Shown: positions 26,305 through 36,565 of the stretch, piece after piece | Layout: the number at the start of each line of letters is the position of its first letter | Numbering within the stretch: position 1 is the stretch's first letter | Assembly: GCA_935421135.1 (NCBI GenBank) | Contig: OW285189.1 | Span: 20,090,298-20,154,297, forward strand | Source of the DNA: Bugulina stolonifera | Taxonomy: Eukaryota; Bryozoa; Gymnolaemata; Cheilostomatida; Bugulidae | Reading direction: 5' to 3' | Length of the DNA: 64,000 nucleotides | Program-made: the position numbers and the translations under genes | The notes under the pieces: model-generated | What the model was told of the DNA's origin: nothing | Seen by the model: only the letters and a program-made list of their open reading frames with translations | The model's database searches: none

Positions 26305-27113
26305 TCAGCCCCAATAGCAGTTTACAATGTTCACTAAGCACCTGTATTGTCTTCTATTTGACGACGCAGGACTCGCTCTGTCTCGTTGTGAATTCGCTCT
26401 GTCTGACCGCCTCTCTACCCGAATGTGATCTCCTCCTGATAACTTATTCAGTATTTCTATTAATCGAGACATTTTTACTGGTGGAGGAAAATCTATCTCA
26501 TGAGGGTTGTCTCCAAGTTCTACCTCATACTTTATGCTGTTGGAAGCGTCCGACTCTTTTAGTATGCGGTTCAGTTTAGCGATAACCTTCAATGCAGAAT
26601 ATCAAATTTGGTAGACATCCAGATAGATGCAACATAATTATATATTTTACGAAGTAATTTATTTTAGATGATTATATTCTGCGGGGAACTTATTCCCTAA
26701 CATTAGCAGCTATTCTCTCCTGCTTCGGGAAACTTTCTATTGCAGCAAAACTAGACAAGAGTAGATTAAAAATAATTATGATATAAGTTTTAGATCTACT
26801 GAGTTTTGATATGCATATTTATATTATATAATTATACATGCGTATACACTTGTGCTGCCTATATTGGCTTTTCTAGCTATTGAAAAATGTAACATATCAA
26901 CACAAAGCAACATTATGCCTGTATGCAAAGTTGCAAATCATAATTATTTTATTATGTTGACTGTACGATGGTACAATATGTACTTACTTCTAGACCTTCC
27001 GTCTGTTCTGTTTGAGAGTTTGTACCAATTAAATTACTACCCACAGGAAGTGCAGCAGCTCTATAGCTTTGCACCAAAGTTACCACTGCCAGTTGTATTA
27101 AACAATTTCTCAT
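26305..27113 (-). CDS. Secreted prepropeptide 2 (paralogue of the gene at 23879-24880), two exons
   Basis: Exon 1 is 27113 down to 26988 (42 codons): signal peptide MRNCLIQLAVVTLVQSYRAA, then ALPVGSN, ending at a GTAAGT donor. Exon 2 is 26586 down to 26305, phase 0, with a weaker acceptor (CATTGAAG). The product is 135 residues. It shares the signal-peptide pattern (LIQLA.V.LV), the ALP.GSN start of the propeptide, the MS.L.EIL.KLSGG centre and the last 12 residues (YRCLVNIVNCYWG without its first residue) with copy 1. Here the dibasic site RR precedes Gln, so the mature peptide could start with pyroglutamate. The middle has diverged strongly while the terminal peptide is unchanged, the usual sign of selection on a bioactive peptide. 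Confidence 0.8.
26587..26987 (-). other. Intron of prepropeptide gene 2
   Basis: A 401-bp intron in the same position and phase as in copy 1, supporting duplication of the whole gene. Confidence 0.65.
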
Positions 27114-29885
27114 GATAAAAGTGTGGTGGTTGTAGTTTCCAATGATATGCTTTTCAACCAAAAACCTTTTACCTACTGCCATGCCGTGAAAGAGGCACTC
27201 AATAAAATAGGGAAGTATGACAATACAAATTATACTTACAAAAGTTTATGTTAATTGTTCACTGATTCTTTAATTTTATTGGATAGTTGAAAACAATCTG
27301 TTGAAAAGCATCATCTTTAGCAGCCCAGTAGAAAGGCTTGAGAATTGGATACATAATGAACAACTTGCTACATATTTGTGTATAGGTTTGCAAGGTGTCA
27401 TGTATTAGCCTAAACGTTTTATTGCAAAATCATAATATAGTCCAATATAATTTCATTTATAATATCAATTAGGACAATTAGTGTGAACCTGAGGATGGCC
27501 ATTAATTTATACTCTTGGATTACTGCTTGATTTCAGTTATAAGAAATGTAAAACCATAAAATTGCGTTGGTCTCGCCTTGTCCACCTTGAAATATGATGC
27601 CGTCTTCACAGTTTCCACATCAGAGTATACAAAAAAGAGCAGATAACTTTAAAATGCATGATACAAGTTTGAGAAAGAAAGAGAGTAACTCCAAAATTAA
27701 TCTAGTTTCCCAATAGGGATGATGGGCACAAGCAAGTACCCTAGGACACTATAAATACAATGTACATACACATGTATATGACATATAACTTGTATAAGCA
27801 AAAGGCATAAGCTTCAATGTTTTTTCCAGGTTGATATTTATATTCTTGTACATCTTAGAGTAAAATCAGGGGCATAGCAATTATACAACACGGTACAGAT
27901 GTAGTGCAGTGCACAGCTAGAATTATGCTCGATCTGTAACTTACCCCAAGATAGGGGAAATTTTTGCCAAAGAAATGATTTTTACTTTCCCATAGAATTT
28001 TACATAGAGTTTAATGCTTCTAAATAAAATATCTGGTTACATGTGTGGTCTCGCGCACACTCGAATATGTTCAGCATGGTATAGTTTTTGCATGTCCAAG
28101 ACAGCTAAGCTCTGATGTTAGATTTTAAGTTTATGCATCATAGAAATACACACGTGAACTATGGACATTCATATTATTTCATAATATGAATGTAGTGTAT
28201 ATATACATGTAGCATATATAAATAGAATTCATTTTGATAGTTGCACTGAACAATATACCATAAAACTTGGTAAAATTATTTTCTGGACTGCTGCTGCAAA
28301 ATTTTTCTGTTTGGGCGGGGGGGGGGGGTTGTCATCTTGATAATAATTCAATGAACATCTTGCAAGTGGTAATAAGTGGTATGCAAATTTACAGGGAGAT
28401 AACAAGATGACTGTGCCAACTGCCAAAGATAGCTGCAAAATTCATACCCAAACAAAGATGGCCGATGCGGTTCTATGCCGATTGAGTAATTTTCGCTAGA
28501 TATCGCCTTTAGGAAAAAGTAAACTCTATGGAATTTTCCCAGGCACCAGGAAGTACAATCTGTCACGTGGGCAAAGTTCAGCGTAGCAGCTTTGCAAAAT
28601 GTAAGCGTTGAAAGCAGTTATCCTAAACTCCATGATTGTAGTAAGTTAAGACGTTAACTTTAAAAAATATTGTATTGCATCCGCATATCTTATCAAAAGA
28701 ATGGCTATATAGTGTAATAACTAATATCATTTAATACTATTTTAAATTTTATTCTGCTCAGCCGTAAATAGTAAATACTGAATACAATATTATTATAAAA
28801 TAATTATATAAAATTTAATTTTAAATTTAAAATCAAATATCTAAAATGAATTAATTAAATTATTCTTAACTATAATTATTCGTTGCTAAAATGAAATATC
28901 TTGGTTTAAAGCTAATAGGGAAATGCTATAAACTCAAATTGACGTCTTATACATGGTATAATGTAAATAATTATTGTTATGTATTGAATTGTAATTGTAT
29001 TGTAAATTGTTACGATTTTTATTGTTGTGATTTTCATTGTCGTTGTAAGATTGTTTAAAATGGACATGGGATGGTCAGTGTCAGTCTAGGCTAGCACAGA
29101 ATCATAATCAAATAGTAACTTTTTGATCCTTTATATGGCTTCACTAAAAGAATAAAATGAAAATAGTTTAATAATATGGATTATCATTAGCTTAGGATTG
29201 TCTATGAAGCAAGAGCTTGTTCTTTGCTGATGTGAAATAAAAGTTTAATATAGCCTGTATTGCCTCATCCTTCTATGCATCTGTCTCATAGGACTTATCA
29301 GCTGGTAGTGTAATTGTCGTTTATGGGACATGAGCCAAGAACAGTCTCAACAACTACTGGCCAAAACTGCTAGAGCACATCATACGGAAGTGCCTCTGAG
29401 TAGTTCGTTAGAAAGAATGAACAGTAGTTAGTGACATGATTGATTACTACTGATTCCTTCTGTGTGCACCTGCTGCTATTGATGATACAAAGTCTATTAG
29501 CAATACTTTAAGCCTCATGTGTCTGTGCCTGGCTCCATATTTCTAGCCAGAATCAATGACTGCTCACTTTATCTACGGCTCCAACGAACGGTTGACGGAT
29601 CATACCTGAATCCTGTTGTACCAAGTTTTCGCTGCTCCTGAGAAGACATACAGTGATGTCAGAGTTTACTTGCCATGACAGGATACATTGTACTTTTTTG
29701 CATTATCCGAACCACTAAAAACTATACTTAACATACTGTGATGACAGAATGGCAAGGTAATATATTTCAGCATTGTTCATTAAACAGGCCCAAAATTTTA
29801 TACCCGCATTGCAAACAAGGCAAACATTGTCGGATAGCAGCTCCCTATGCTCTAAGTGACTATTTTCTAGGAGTAAGAAAATGAC
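27114..29885. other. Non-coding stretch, nothing recognised
   Basis: AT-rich DNA upstream of prepropeptide gene 2. It contains a G run at 28316-28328 and scattered short frames without family resemblance. The promoter of prepropeptide gene 2 should lie at its left end. Confidence 0.5.
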
Positions 29886-30086
29886 TGCAATATTTAATTC
29901 CAGCCATGTTTATAATTCGCTTCTGCTGTGCGGGATTGGACAAGGGGGGAAGGAGGGGAGATGTTTGTAAAAACATTGCAAAGCATTGCTTTCCATTCAC
30001 CGATAAGAGTAATGGAAGAACTCTGTCAACACCTTTCCAACAGAGACTGAAAGTATTGAATAAAGATCCCAACCTGTACACAGAAT
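29886..30086 (+). pseudogene. Left half of an open frame interrupted by the P-element insertion
   Basis: After an AATTCCAG acceptor-like site a frame runs from 29888 to the transposon boundary without a stop. The product is basic and Cys-containing (RFCCAGLDKGGRRGD, then KHCFPF). On the other side of the transposon, starting in the target duplication, the same frame stays open to 33588. The reading phase is preserved across the target site, so the element appears to have split one exon or open frame. I do not recognise the family. THAP-like zinc binding was considered but not established. Confidence 0.45.
30079..30086 (+). repeat. Target-site duplication, left (CACAGAAT)
   Basis: The same eight bases stand at 33345-33352 on the far side of the P-element-like transposon. 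Confidence 0.9.
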
Positions 30087-30643
30087 CATAGAGGTAGGAT
30101 AGAGCCAGTACTCGACCGCTATTACTATTACGGTCGTGAAGCCGGTCTGGACTCACTTCTTTGCTTTAGACGCAGTTCCGGTTTGCTATTAAATCCATTG
30201 TAACAATACGAAATCGATAACGTTTGCTCAACAAAATCACATATTTTGTGGCTATCAGTACTCTGCAAGTTAAGAACTATCCATGATACATTAAAAATAC
30301 AACTTCTGATATAATTGAAATTAATGAGAAGTCAACTACATATGCATTATATCTATTATTGCACTGTATTGTATTTTTGTTTTATCATCTGCAGTGCAGA
30401 ATTGTGGATGGTAAATCATATGACTATCATAACCAGACAAATGTATATATATGCAAACAAGATTGAAAGCTAGCAAAAAATGTTATAGACATAGCAATAA
30501 AAGAATTAAATAACAAAAAAAAATTTATGATACACTTATTGTAAAATTATGTTCCAGATATTGAAATGAAGCAAAAGTTCAATGTTTCAAATGTCTATTC
30601 ATCAGTCGAGAATCGAAATACACTGTGTAAACACCTGCTCACA

Positions 30644-31079
30644 TCAAACCACAATCTGCTTTACTAAATCAGTAGCATAAGTGAGGCCACCTCTGTTTTT
30701 GGCCTTCATCATCCTACGACATACAAATGATCGCCAAAGCCACCTGCACACTTCCCCAGAAACTGCCGTGTAGAGTTCTTGCAATTTTTCCTGAAATAGC
30801 CAAGAATATTCAGTGGGTGAGTGTTACAAGTTTGTAGTGATGTTAAACAGAAGGCATTGGAGCTTTTCACTTGCACCACCATAAAGAAAATAAACCAAAG
30901 CTGGAGTCACAGTCAGCTGAATTGGCTACATTTAAAGTGGACACTGACCACTTCATCAACAGCTTTCTTGGATCTGCCCTAAAGCCTGTAGCAGTTGGGT
31001 TGTTGTTATGCTCTCCCATTCTATGAATCCTGCTGAACAAAGTCTTGAGAAACTCTGAAAGTAACAAAATAAGTAGCAT
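30644..31079 (-). pseudogene. P-element/THAP9-type transposase, C-terminal relic
   Basis: Two minus-strand pieces are readable. One (31079-30867) contains FSRIHRMGEHNNNPTATGFR, which matches the conserved NNNPT..Q/GFR..YRKLL block near the C-terminus of THAP9/P transposases. The second (30790-30644), after a TATTTCAG acceptor-like site, contains VCRRMMKAKNRGGLTYAT and a stop, matching the KNRGGL.YPS block at the very end of the family. The THAP DNA-binding domain and the catalytic core were not found, so this is a remnant. Confidence 0.75.
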
Positions 31080-31414
31080 CTGATCTGTAGCAATAAAATA
31101 TCAAAATATGCTGAGAACTTAAGAAACTCCCACGCAACGCACCTTTACACTGAATGTTATATACATATTATATTTATATACATTATGATAACATACATGT
31201 ATATAGGTATGTTTATACATTGTACCTTTGTACATATATATTACATGGACACGTGCGTGTGGATGATATAGCCTATTTCATCAAATATTATGGTAACACT
31301 GAAATTATTATCTTCAAAGATAAAATGCTATAAAAAGAGACGTCAATTCCAATACCAACCTAGATTACTACCATATGAATAATCTACATTCACGCTGACA
31401 TCTGCTACTGAATC

Positions 31415-31735
31415 TTTAGGGTTAAGTGACAGTACTATACTGGACATCTGCTGGACTGTCAGTTTGAGGACTGTGCGGCTATTTGAAAATGACGTTTCGA
31501 AAGTGGACAGTTCAGCACTGGACAGTTCGAAATGTCTAAGCCCAAACCACCAGACTTTAACTAATTTTTAATATTTTTTTATTAATTTAATAAGTTAAAA
31601 TGAACTTTCTGCAAGTTTTGTTCTTCTAAATGTAATCTACACAGTTTCAAACTGTCCTGTTTCTAACTGTCCAGCTGTGAAAAGTCCTGTTTCGAACTGT
31701 CTATTTCTAAATGTCCCTTTACCCAGTTTGAGCAC
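31415..31735. repeat. Degenerate internal inverted/tandem repeats with GGACAGTTCGAAA words
   Basis: The motif GGACAGTTCGAAA occurs several times in plus orientation on the left and as its complement (TTTCGAACTGTCC-like) on the right, around an AT-rich centre at 31560-31600. It could be a foldback element nested in the P-like transposon, or subterminal binding repeats. Confidence 0.5.
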
Positions 31736-32689
31736 CCGTCTGCCTTTTTTCTTGGACTAAAACTACAAAGGATTAGATATTTATAGCGTATTGAAGTTTG
31801 TACAAAAATATTGGTGATTGTAGCCACAAGCTACACAGCCTACTTTGTCAACAACCCTGTCAACATCATTGCACTTGAATATTGGGGTTCAAACATTCAA
31901 TATTTGGTTCGGAAAGGGAAACAAACATACAATTAATTAGTGAAAAAACTAGAATCCCAAACAAAACTAGGATCTAAACCTGGTGCTTTACCTGCAAATG
32001 GCTAGGGAAGTCCAAATACAGAAAGCATAAAACCTTGCTTGAGACACTTCTAGCTTCCAACGAACATTATGAAGCTCTCTAGCTCGAAGTGATCGGAGCA
32101 CAATCTTGAGTATAAATGGTTGGTATGAAATCTAGACGTCTCAATGCTCTGACTCATTTATCCAAGAGTTTAGAGTTGCATAAAATAACCTTTGAAATAT
32201 GAACAGGAAAAGCGTTGATAATATTACTACACAATTATTTCAACGTAATATCATACATCAGCACACATTATAATACAATAATAAGATAATTAATGTGGCA
32301 ATGTATATAGGGCCTATAAATTTATTTACAACAGCGCATAACATGAGAATCACAGAATGACGCTAAACATATTCTTGATAATGAACAATAAGGAATGAAT
32401 ATCTATAATATTATCAGCATGATTTATGATGTTAACGTATCATGTCTTGTTTTTTATAACCAAATAAAAACAAGTGCATGCCTGAAAGTTTCACAAGTCC
32501 TTTTGTCAACTACTATTAAAATTTTTCCCCACTATTACTGGTTGTTTTGGTAGTTGGTGGTGATAGTAGTTTAATAATTCCAACCTCTCTATTTAGATCA
32601 TCACTATCTAGCAATTACATCTACCACTACTACAAATACTATAAAAAATAACAATAGCCTAATAATAATGTGAACAACGCTATTGTCAT

Positions 32690-32870
32690 TTCATTTTCCT
32701 TTTTTTTTTTATAAAATTGGTTAATAATAATTATAACAAATAATAGTTATAACAATAATATAATATATTATAATATATAATATTATTATTATGATTATAA
32801 TATTATATATTATAATATATAATATAATAATAATTATTATTATGATTAATAATTATAAATTTAAAATTAA
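32690..32870. repeat. AT-only palindromic low-complexity tract
   Basis: Runs of TAATATATTA-type words, capable of extensive self-pairing, inside the P-like transposon. Confidence 0.8.
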
Positions 32871-33344
32871 TAACAGAAAACCTTTAGGGCCGGCCAGAAT
32901 ACTAAGAAAAGTTTTGAGTCTCCCAGGTTAGTTATTCTAATCCGAGACCGAAAAAAATTTAAACCAGCTTAACAACATGCTGTGCATACTACCAATAGTA
33001 CCACAAATTAATTATTATAATTATTATTTATTAGTTGCAATAACAGGAGTGGTGGTAGTAGTTTGTAGTAATGTAATTATTATTATTTCAAAAAATATAC
33101 CTTTGGGACGTCAGGAGATGGCAAACTATAGCATCAGCTAACAAATTTTAAACTGTAAAGTAATAGCTTACGTGTGAAATGACTTGTCACAAGTCCTGAA
33201 TGAGTTATTACTGCACAAAACTTTGGCATAACTAATTACATTCACGTGAAAAAGTGCAAACCGGAACTTTGTCTAAAGCAAAAAAGTGGGTCCTTACCGC
33301 TTCACTGGCTTTCTATATAGTACTGGCTCTATCCTACCTCTATG

Positions 33345-33352
33345 CACAGAAT
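33345..33352 (+). repeat. Target-site duplication, right (CACAGAAT)
   Basis: Copy of 30079-30086. The interrupted open frame resumes here. Confidence 0.9.
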
Positions 33353-33588
33353 GGCCAGACTACCTGTTTGCTGAAGTCAGGAATCACCCCACACACAAGT
33401 ATCCAAACAAAAGCGCAGATGAAAGGGGTCCCTCATTTCATCTGACCCTCGAGAAATCTGCTCCACAGCATTTTCTGTTGGTGACTGCCACTAGACTCCA
33501 TGGAACATGTCAGGTTATTACAACAATTACGATCACTATCGACTATAGGAAATTGTCATATCCCTGCAACTACTACTCATTCATATAA
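33353..33588 (+). pseudogene. Right half of the open frame split by the P-element insertion
   Basis: The frame that ends at the left target site continues here (WPDYLFAEVRNHPTHKYP near the start, with a stop at 33586-33588). The combined product is unrecognised. Confidence 0.4.
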
Positions 33589-34130
33589 GACACGCTCCCT
33601 TTAACCCTAGACGGTCCAATATGCTAACAAAATTGATGTAAGTTAACGTGTTTTGTAAAAACTCATAGATTACACGACGATTAGAATATATTATGTGTAC
33701 CCTATAACTGTAAACATAAAGTAGGAAAATTCTTCTTTTATTTTTGTTTTTTTGCCTTGCGTGGAGATATTGCTTTATTCACTGTTATACATATAATGTG
33801 TTAATTGTGTTTGCATTCATGTGTGCATTTTAATGGTGTGGCAAACATAACCTTCTCTCTCATGTTATTGTACATGGAATTGTCTTCTCATTTTTGTGGC
33901 TTTACCTAGATAGACTGTCAAATGCAACATAAAGAGAATAACTTTCTAAAAGGAAAGCCAACTGAAATATTGGTCGCCTTCAGATTTATTTGTTGTAGCA
34001 TATACTTGTTTTAGATGTCAGCATAACATGTAGACGTTGCAATATCTACCACGAGTACAGGTGGTAGCTGGTAGAAAGTAGTATCTAACAATAGTTGAGG
34101 TGGAGAGAAGATCTTCTTTGATGGACAAAC

Positions 34131-34284
34131 TATATGACCTACATTCATATATGACCTACATTCATATATGACCTACATTCATATATGACCTACATTCATA
34201 TATGATCTACATTCATATATGACCTACATTCATATATGACCTATATTCATATATGATCTATATACATATATGACCTATACACAC
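34131..34284 (+). repeat. Tandem repeat, 17-bp unit ATATGACCTACATTCAT, about 9 copies
   Basis: Near-perfect head-to-tail copies, decaying to the right, about 120 bp upstream of the Polinton insertion site. Host sequence between 33589 and 34130 holds nothing else I can support. Confidence 0.95.
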
Positions 34285-34406
34285 ATATTGCGTAAGTATG
34301 TATATAGAAGACTGATGTATCTCAGTTTACTAGTGTTATAGCTGCCACTCGCCCATTCTACAGTAATAAAGTTCAATAATTCCATCCCTGTTGTCTCGCG
34401 TTATGA

Positions 34407-34412
34407 ATTGAT
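34407..34412 (+). repeat. Polinton target-site duplication, left (ATTGAT)
   Basis: Identical to 51726-51731. Six-base duplications are characteristic of Polinton integrases. Confidence 0.95.
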
Positions 34413-34760
34413 AGTAGTGAAGAATGGGTATTTGGTTCCAGTTTTGTATGTATTTTTCCTATTGACTCTTAATTTTATGAGTGCTCTAAGCACTGGTGTA
34501 GTGAGAGCAACTAGAGTGTAAAAAATTACTGCTCTCACCCTTGTTCAAAGTGAGAGCAGTTGCTATTTTAGGGAGGCCTAATTACTGACAAGTGCATAGC
34601 ATAACATCAAATAATTATTCATCACTAAATTATGTGCATAGGCTAAGTTCTTATCTTGCATTAACATCTGATAAGGTGAATTAATCTGCATAATTAATGT
34701 TTCTGTAACAAGTCGACAGGAGGTGAAGTGTATGCAGTCAACCAAGAATCGATATTATTT
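34413..34760 (+). repeat. Polinton left terminal inverted repeat, 348 bp
   Basis: Matches the complement of 51378-51725 over the whole length by manual comparison. Beyond 34760 the two ends diverge at once. It contains an internal 11-bp inverted pair, ACTGCTCTCAC at 34528-34538 and GTGAGAGCAGT at 34550-34560, and a further GTGAGAGCAA at 34501. Confidence 0.97.
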
Positions 34761-35042
34761 TTCAATGATAATAGTAGAGATCATCAACTGTGGTACACCT
34801 CATCAAAATCTAATATTACATCATTTTACATGAACATAAGCTAGAAGTCAATATTAGGTGCTCTTAGTTAATTGCTTACGTTTCAATAAAATAATGAGTT
34901 TTGTAAGTCATAGAACATTCATGTAGGAAATAATGCATATGTAATAATATATATTATATTCATTGTGTGAATGTATAGAACAGTCTCTTTGGAAATATAT
35001 GGTGGTCCTGAAAAGGACCTTTGGGTAGATTGACAAAGTCCA

Positions 35043-35417
35043 CTAAACATGGACTCCTTCATCTTCTTGGTGCTCTTGTTCTTCTTCCTCTTCTTCTTCA
35101 TCTTCCTGGTTATTATCAATATGGACCACACGAATGAGGTCCATTAAGACTGCTTGTGCACCAAGCTCTCTCATATCGCTCTGCAGTTGTAAGAATATTT
35201 TGTATTCTTGAAACAAGGCTTGCCTCAGTTGGTGGAGATGCGGCTGCAGAGCTTTATATCCTGCCACCTTTGCATTTGAGAGGGCTTCAATTTGAGTTAT
35301 TGCCTTCTCCATCCTCCTCTTTTCCTTCAGTACTTGCTGACTTTTCTCCTCCAACTCCTTTCTTTGGTTGAGGTTTTTTAGCAAATCTGCATTCAAGTTT
35401 AGACTGAGTTGCTCCAT
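35043..35417 (-). CDS. Polinton protein of unknown function, coiled coil with acidic tail (124 aa)
   Basis: Single minus-strand frame from an ATG at 35417. Residues 1-80 have regular Leu/Ile/Lys/Glu heptad-like spacing (NLNQRKELEEKSQQVLKEK), predicting a coiled coil. The C-terminus is a run of Glu/Asp (EDEEEEEEEQEHQEDEG). A TATA-like sequence lies about 45 bp before the start on the minus strand (35461-35469). It is the outermost gene on the left and is transcribed towards the left end. No catalytic motif is visible. A structural or nucleic-acid-mimicking role is possible but is only a guess. Confidence 0.65.
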   Translation of the reverse strand: MEQLSLNLNADLLKNLNQRKELEEKSQQVLKEKRRMEKAITQIEALSNAKVAGYKALQPHLHQLRQALFQEYKIFLQLQSDMRELGAQAVLMDLIRVVHIDNNQEDEEEEEEEQEHQEDEGVHV

Positions 35418-35460
35418 TTCAGTTTTCAGTTTGAAGTAAAGTGGTACAAATTGTACAGGC

Positions 35461-35469
35461 TTATATATA
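35461..35469 (-). promoter_or_regulatory. TATA-like box for the minus-strand coiled-coil gene
   Basis: TATATATAA on the minus strand about 45 bp before the ATG at 35417. Confidence 0.45.
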
Positions 35470-35799
35470 CATTAGCTGTCAAAGAAAATCACGATTGAGA
35501 TTAATTGTCTAATGAAAAATTTTGTGTTGCAACCAATAAAGTGGCTAGGTTGACTTGAAACCTGAAAAGAGCTTAAAGTAATTCACCCAACCACAATCTC
35601 TTTCATTTCTACATTAGAGGAAAGAGAGGAATCTCTTGACTGAAGGATAGATAGAGGTTGGCCTTTGATCGATAATTAACAGTCTAAGTATTTTCTCCAT
35701 TTCTCATTAATTTGTAACCTACATGTAATTAAAACATTTTTGTTAGCTTGAATCTTTTCTGTGGATGACTAAGCTAATAATTAATTTTCTTACAGAAAT

Positions 35800-36291
35800 A
35801 TGATGGATGATTATGGACTTATGGTATACAACCAATTCGCTCACATAATCGGAAAAGATGAATTGAAAGACAAGGTATTATCTGATGAGTTCCTTTTCTA
35901 TTATATTGGAAAGTGTCTGTGGAAGAAAACTTTTTCCATGGAATACCTTCTTTGTGATGCCTGTGTGTATCCAGATAAATTTACATCACACACCTGCCTT
36001 ATTCTCTGGAATGAACAGCTGCTGAAAGAGTGTGGATATGCAAAAAGATTATGCTTCAAATATGCAAACATATGTATTAACACCATGAAATGGAATGAAC
36101 TGAAAAAAGCTATGAGTTCATTTCCTCTCCTACCAGAGTCAGACGTGAAATGTAATCGGTCATTTTGGAAAACAAGAAATAGAAAAAAGTACCTGGTTAG
36201 CAAATGTTTACATTATGCTGAAGGGCACGCTATTGGTGACCAATACAATTTTTTGTTACAATCTGTTTCCTCAATTTTATCTAAGCAATAA
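35800..36291 (+). CDS. Polinton protein of unknown function (163 aa)
   Basis: Intact frame starting MMDDYGLMVYNQF. It is rich in Cys, Tyr and Lys, with a CDACVYPDKF segment and SFWKTRNRKKYLVSKC near the C-terminus, and has no membrane segment. A strong 3' splice site (TTTTCTTACAG) stands four bases before the ATG, so the mRNA probably has a 5' leader intron. Its donor was not identified. The TAA stop lies inside an AATAAA hexamer (36287-36292), so stop and poly(A) signal are fused. I do not recognise the family. Confidence 0.65.
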   Translation: MMDDYGLMVYNQFAHIIGKDELKDKVLSDEFLFYYIGKCLWKKTFSMEYLLCDACVYPDKFTSHTCLILWNEQLLKECGYAKRLCFKYANICINTMKWNELKKAMSSFPLLPESDVKCNRSFWKTRNRKKYLVSKCLHYAEGHAIGDQYNFLLQSVSSILSKQ

Positions 36292-36292
36292 A
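36287..36292 (+). terminator. AATAAA poly(A) signal containing the stop codon of the 163-aa gene
   Basis: The TAA at 36289-36291 is part of the hexamer. Confidence 0.5.
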
Positions 36293-36340
36293 AGGTGTAA
36301 TTTATCAAAAGTGGATTTAGTATTTTGTATACCTTTCAAT

Positions 36341-36565
36341 ATGCAACATCAAGCACTTTTTAGGGGAATCTTGCAACAACATAGAAGCTTGTTATCAATA
36401 ATATTATTCTGTGTTACCGCTCTTGTTTCTTTAACAATTTTTTCTTTAACTAAAGAAGATACGTCAATTGATCAATTAAAAAGTTTAAGGCAAATTATTT
36501 TAAATTCTGCAAGTTTAAATTCATCTACCAACTTTAACATTGAAGATGGATATCCCTCAAGTTGA
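36341..36565 (+). CDS. Small single-pass membrane protein of the Polinton (74 aa)
   Basis: From the ATG at 36341 the product has a polar N-terminus (MQHQALFRGILQQHRS), one hydrophobic span of about 20 residues (LLSIILFCVTALVSLTIFSL) and a Ser/Asn-rich C-terminal tail. The frame is open further upstream, but only this part looks protein-like. Its end overlaps the start of the ATPase first exon (36546) by 20 bases, the tight packing seen elsewhere in the element. Function unknown. Small membrane proteins are common in this class. Confidence 0.5.
   Translation: MQHQALFRGILQQHRSLLSIILFCVTALVSLTIFSLTKEDTSIDQLKSLRQIILNSASLNSSTNFNIEDGYPSS

Larger units (their letters stand above)
30087..33344 (-). 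mobile_element. P-element-like (THAP9-type) DNA transposon, complete ends, decayed transposase
   Basis: The ends are inverted repeats: 26 bp identical at the tips (starting CATAGAGGTAGGATAG), then a second 38-bp inverted block at 30149-30186 and 33256-33293, nearly identical apart from a few bases. The flanks carry an 8-bp duplication, CACAGAAT (30079-30086 and 33345-33352). Eight-base duplications, CA..TG ends and a size of 3.26 kb are P-superfamily traits, and the interior encodes P-type transposase C-terminal sequence on the minus strand. The interior is otherwise degenerate and AT-rich, so it is probably inactive. Confidence 0.88.

Noticed and set aside
36215..36565. 116-codon version of the small Polinton membrane protein
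   Set aside because: The first 42 codons overlap the end of the 163-aa gene and look like its shadow; I kept the part from the ATG at 36341.
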